NCBI RefSeq assembly: GCF_000622225.1
Contig: NZ_JHWD01000004.1
Span: 124,001 to 188,000 of the forward strand
Length of the DNA: 64,000 nucleotides
Direction: 5' to 3'
DNA from: Roseomonas mucosa ATCC BAA-692
Lineage (GTDB): Bacteria > Pseudomonadota > Alphaproteobacteria > Acetobacterales > Acetobacteraceae
The notes beneath the pieces are model-generated. The model did not search any database and had not been told where the DNA came from. It saw only the letters and a list, made by a program, of their open reading frames with translations. A program made the translations under genes and the position numbers. Below, piece by piece: positions 61,292 to 64,000 of the stretch (its first letter is position 1; the number at the start of each line of letters is the position of its first letter).

Positions 61292-63055
61292 TCAGGCCAT
61301 CAGTCCGGTTTCCTCGCGCCGTCGGCGCTCGACCTCCTCGCCATAGCGGCGCAGCAGGTGGCTGGCGGTGAGCAGGCCCAGCACCTTGCGGCTCCCCACC
61401 CCATCCACCACCGCCAGCGCCTCGGTCTCCACCGTGTCGAAGACGGCCATGGCCTCCTTGGCATTCATGGCCGGCAGCAGCGCCCGGTCGCGGAACTGCA
61501 GCAGCGGCTCCACCGTCTCCACCTCCGGCGCGGCGGCATAGGCCTCGGGCACCGAGATGAGCCCGGCATACTGGTCCTTCTCATCCACCGCGACGACGCG
61601 CGCCGTGGAGCCCAGCGGGAAGTCGCGCTTGAAGGAAGCAAGCCGGGTGTCGCTGCGCACGGTCCGCAGGTCGCGGCGCATCAGCTTGCCCACGCTCAGT
61701 TCGCGCAGCCAGCCGATGTCATGGGCGGAACGGATGGTCTCGCCCCGCAGGTGAAAGCGCCAGGTGGCGAAGGAATAGCCGAAGAGCCGCCGCGTCACGA
61801 GGCCGGCCACGGTCACCGCCGCCAACACGCTGCCGGCCACCACGAAGTTGCCGGTGGTCTCCAGCGCCAGGAAGGTCATGGCCAGCGGTGCCCCCACCAC
61901 CGCCGAGCCGAAGGCGCTCATCCCCACCAGCGACAGCAGCAGCGGGTCCATGCCCGGCAGCACGAGGTCCACCCCGGCGGCGAAGACCTTGCCGACCAGC
62001 GCCCCCAGCAGCAGCGAGGCGAAGAACAGGCCGCCGCGGAAGCCCGCGCCGAGCGAGATCACCACCGCCAGGCTCTTCAGCAGCGCCAGCCAGATGATGT
62101 CGAAGCCGGTGGATTCGGTGGCGAAGGTGAGGTGCAGCGCCCCGTGCCCGGCCGAGAGCGCGATGGGCGAGACCAGGGCCAGCAGGCCCACCACCAGCCC
62201 GCCCAGGACCGGGCGCAGCGGCGCCCGGCGCAGGAAGCGGCGCATGGTGGCCTCGGTGAAGGTCACGCCGCGCATCAGCGCGATCCCGGCCAGGGCGCAG
62301 GCGAGGCCGAGCAGCAGGGACAGCACGTAGCCCTCCAGCCCGGGCGGCGCGACCCCGCCCGGCACCACCACATAGGTCCCTCCGCTCAGCGCCCGGGCCA
62401 CCAGCGTGGCGGTGACGGCACTGGCCACCACCGGGGCGAGGCTGGCGATGGCATAGGTGCCGATCACCAGCTCGAAGGCATAGAAGGCCCCCGTGAGCGG
62501 CGCGTCGAAGGCGGCGGCGATGGCCCCCGCCGCGCCGCAGCCCACCAGCAGCCGCAGGTCGCCGCGCCGCAGGCCGAGGCGCTGCCCGAGCCAGGAGGAC
62601 ACGCCGCTGGCCGCCTGGGTATAGCCCGCCTCCAGCCCCACCGAGGCGCCGAAGCCGTTGGAGACGATGTTCTGCACCGCCACCACCAGCCCGTCGCGGA
62701 AGGAGAGCTTGCCGCCATAGAGGGCATTGGCCTCGATCGGGTCCACCGGCTGGCGGGGCCACCAGCGCGACAGGGCGAGGTTGAAGGCCCCGAGCAGGAT
62801 GCCGCCCAGCAGCGGCATGGTCAGCAGCACCAGCGGCGTCGCGCCCCGCAGGACGCTCAGCCCATGCGCGCTTTCCGGGCCGAAGAGCTGCACGTGCAGC
62901 CCGCGCGCGAGGCCGCCCATCACCACGGCGATGAGGCCGCTCAGCACCCCGGTCAGCACCGCCAGGCCGACCAGGCCGAACTCGCTGGCCCGCAGCCAGG
63001 CGCGGAAGGAAGCCACGTCGCGGATGGGGCGCACATGCAGTCGGAGAGCGATCAT
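61292..63055 (-). CDS. ClC family chloride channel/transporter with CBS domains, divergent filter
   Basis: A 587-residue ClC-fold membrane protein with a C-terminal CBS pair (from about residue 460: LMRRDLRTV, then AMNAKEAMAVFDTVETEALAVV). The fold is clear, but selectivity motifs differ from the classical GSGIP, GxEGP and GxFxP. The gating glutamate is kept as Glu142 in GLEAGYTQ. The GxFxP loop reads GGLFFAS (341-347), and the internal proton glutamate of the exchanger type seems to be replaced (FELVI near 194). The ATG at 63055 was chosen; a longer frame into the repeat region upstream is not supported. Confidence 0.85.
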   Translation of the reverse strand: MIALRLHVRPIRDVASFRAWLRASEFGLVGLAVLTGVLSGLIAVVMGGLARGLHVQLFGPESAHGLSVLRGATPLVLLTMPLLGGILLGAFNLALSRWWPRQPVDPIEANALYGGKLSFRDGLVVAVQNIVSNGFGASVGLEAGYTQAASGVSSWLGQRLGLRRGDLRLLVGCGAAGAIAAAFDAPLTGAFYAFELVIGTYAIASLAPVVASAVTATLVARALSGGTYVVVPGGVAPPGLEGYVLSLLLGLACALAGIALMRGVTFTEATMRRFLRRAPLRPVLGGLVVGLLALVSPIALSAGHGALHLTFATESTGFDIIWLALLKSLAVVISLGAGFRGGLFFASLLLGALVGKVFAAGVDLVLPGMDPLLLSLVGMSAFGSAVVGAPLAMTFLALETTGNFVVAGSVLAAVTVAGLVTRRLFGYSFATWRFHLRGETIRSAHDIGWLRELSVGKLMRRDLRTVRSDTRLASFKRDFPLGSTARVVAVDEKDQYAGLISVPEAYAAAPEVETVEPLLQFRDRALLPAMNAKEAMAVFDTVETEALAVVDGVGSRKVLGLLTASHLLRRYGEEVERRRREETGLMA

Positions 63056-63386
63056 GATCCGGCCCGGGGCCCCTGGCAGAAGACGGCGCCGCGACATACG
63101 CCACGGGGCATGGATGACGAAGGCGAATCCTGGCCGCCGGCGCGGCGGACCGCCAGGGCCGGAAGCCGCGGCGAAGGCGGAACAGCAGAGAAAACCGGCC
63201 GAAAAAGGGCACCGCGCCAAAGGGCGGCGCCCAGGGGTGGCACGATGGGTGGCACGATGGGTGGCACGATGGGTGGCACGATGGGCGGCGCGGGGGCGCC
63301 CCGTGGGGCATCCGCCGGCGCGCGGAACGCGGTTTGCGCCGGCGCCGGGGCTGGCTACCCTGCGCGCCTCAGCCCAAGAAGTGCCG
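63056..63386. other. Divergent intergenic region with 12-bp repeats
   Basis: A gap of about 331 bases between the ClC gene and the rightmost exported protein. It contains four tandem 12-bp repeats at 63235-63282 and GC-rich sequence with no other convincing gene or promoter. Confidence 0.6.
63235..63282. repeat. Four-copy 12-bp tandem repeat, intergenic
   Basis: Four consecutive identical units, GGGTGGCACGAT, with a decayed fifth (GGGCGGCGCG) after them. It lies about 180 bases upstream of the ClC start and about 100 bases before the next gene. It is the fourth 12-bp tandem repeat in the window. Confidence 0.95.
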
Positions 63387-64000
63387 ATGCCCAGAAACCC
63401 GCTGATCCTCGCCGCCCTGCTCCCGCTGATCTTTCCCGGCCTGCCGGCCCGGGCCGAGTCGCCAGAATCGCCGGCGGCGGAGAGCGGCATGCGGATGCAG
63501 GCGATGATCCGGGCCCCCTTGCCGCTGGCGGCGCGGGACGTGCTTTTCGCCCATGCCCGGCGGGCGGGGGAAAGCCCGGATTTCGACGCGCTGGCCGAGG
63601 CGCTGATGCCGCCGCCGGAACTGGCCTCCCCGGTGCCCTCCGCACGGCGGCAGCGGCACGACGCGGCCTTCGCCGAGCTGCGCCGGAAGCTGCGGGCGGA
63701 ATATGAGAGCTTCGATCCGGACCGCCCTTACCTGCTGCGGATCCGCACCGCCATCGGCCCCTACGATCCCCGCCAGGGGGGATTGCCGGTGGCGCTGAAC
63801 GGCACCTTCTGGGTGCGCGACCCGACCTGGCGGTCGCCGGGCTTCGGCCTGCGCTTCGACAATGCCCTGGCGGTCGGCACCCTGCCCGTAGCGAACGAGG
63901 CGGCGGCGGAGAAGCTGCTCGAATCGGTGGGGCTGGACCCGCGCACGGAGGATGGCTGGCGCGGCATCCTGGAGGTCAGCCTCGTCCTGGGCGGCGCGCT
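63387..64000 (+). CDS. Exported hypothetical protein (runs off the window)
   Basis: An open frame from ATG 63387 to the window end, more than 204 residues with no stop. A clear Sec signal peptide comes first (MPRNPLILAALLPLIFPG, cleavage after ARA). The mature part is charged, with helical regions and segments such as PYLLRIRTAIGPYDPRQGG and WRSPGFGLRFDNALAVG. I do not recognise the family. It is divergent from the ClC gene; its context beyond the window is unknown. Confidence 0.7.
   Translation, partial: MPRNPLILAALLPLIFPGLPARAESPESPAAESGMRMQAMIRAPLPLAARDVLFAHARRAGESPDFDALAEALMPPPELASPVPSARRQRHDAAFAELRRKLRAEYESFDPDRPYLLRIRTAIGPYDPRQGGLPVALNGTFWVRDPTWRSPGFGLRFDNALAVGTLPVANEAAAEKLLESVGLDPRTEDGWRGILEVSLVLGGA

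Noticed and set aside
63235-63282. CRISPR array
   Set aside because: Units are only 12 bp and directly adjacent, with no spacers and no cas genes.
61358-63706. Plus-strand open frame of 782 codons opposite the ClC gene
   Set aside because: Antisense shadow of the ClC gene with low-complexity sequence; the real plus-strand gene at 63387 uses another frame.

Overview
The window is a GC-rich, densely coded chromosomal stretch from an alphaproteobacterium, most likely an Acetobacteraceae member of the Roseomonas type. This rests on strong GC codon bias, frequent 4-base start/stop overlaps, a SAM-II type riboswitch leader on metZ, and the block purN-purM / DUF2066-CDP-alcohol transferase-permease-hda-ppk-ppx, which is common in this class. 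No rRNA, phage, insertion sequence or CRISPR array was seen. One tRNA (Gly, CCC anticodon) is present.

Layout. 1-5.6 kb: glycolate oxidase subunit glcD behind a 33-bp inverted repeat, an exported superoxide dismutase, an SMR-family guanidinium-type exporter and a hybrid sensor kinase. 5.7-11.4 kb: a spermidine/putrescine-type ABC importer (two permeases, binding protein, ATPase), with an oppositely oriented epimerase between the ATPase and the binding protein. 11.4-19 kb: an acyl-CoA hydrolase-like enzyme, chorismate mutase, a chalcone-isomerase-like exported protein, apaG, folE, a ridA gene translationally chained to two tiny lipoproteins, another lipoprotein, hslO (Hsp33), and metZ under a SAM-II leader. 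19.3-27 kb: a TonB siderophore receptor with its PiuC/YbiX-type dioxygenase, tRNA-Gly, a lipoprotein, argF-argD, and two neighbouring exported proteins that share a 32-residue repeat. 27-29 kb: recX and azlCD. 29.1-42.5 kb: a complete nitrate assimilation locus: nasT, nasS, ABC nitrate importer, FAD oxidoreductase, siroheme nitrite reductase, an Fe-S/flavoprotein reductase, nitrate reductase nasA and siroheme synthase cysG. 42.6-64 kb: an MFS exporter, a DUF1003 protein, ppx, ppk, hda, a permease, a CDP-alcohol transferase, DUF2066, purM-purN, a small cytochrome-oxidase-IV-like protein, ndk, amn, a second-type ftsH, a D-Ala-D-Ala carboxypeptidase, a divergent ClC channel, and a truncated exported protein at the right edge.

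How it works together. In the nitrate locus NasS/NasT sense nitrate, the ABC system imports it, NasA and the NirA-type enzyme reduce it to ammonium, CysG supplies siroheme, and the two flavoproteins probably carry electrons. Many genes are coupled by ATGA or TGATG overlaps. The most unusual features are the 32-residue repeat pair at 25.8-27 kb, a recurring pattern of three- or four-copy 12-bp tandem repeats at four places (three of them in frame inside conserved genes), a reductase that carries a four-cysteine Fe-S motif where a flavodoxin domain would be expected, and an AT-rich gene-free island near 59.5 kb with a promoter-like element and a strong hairpin.
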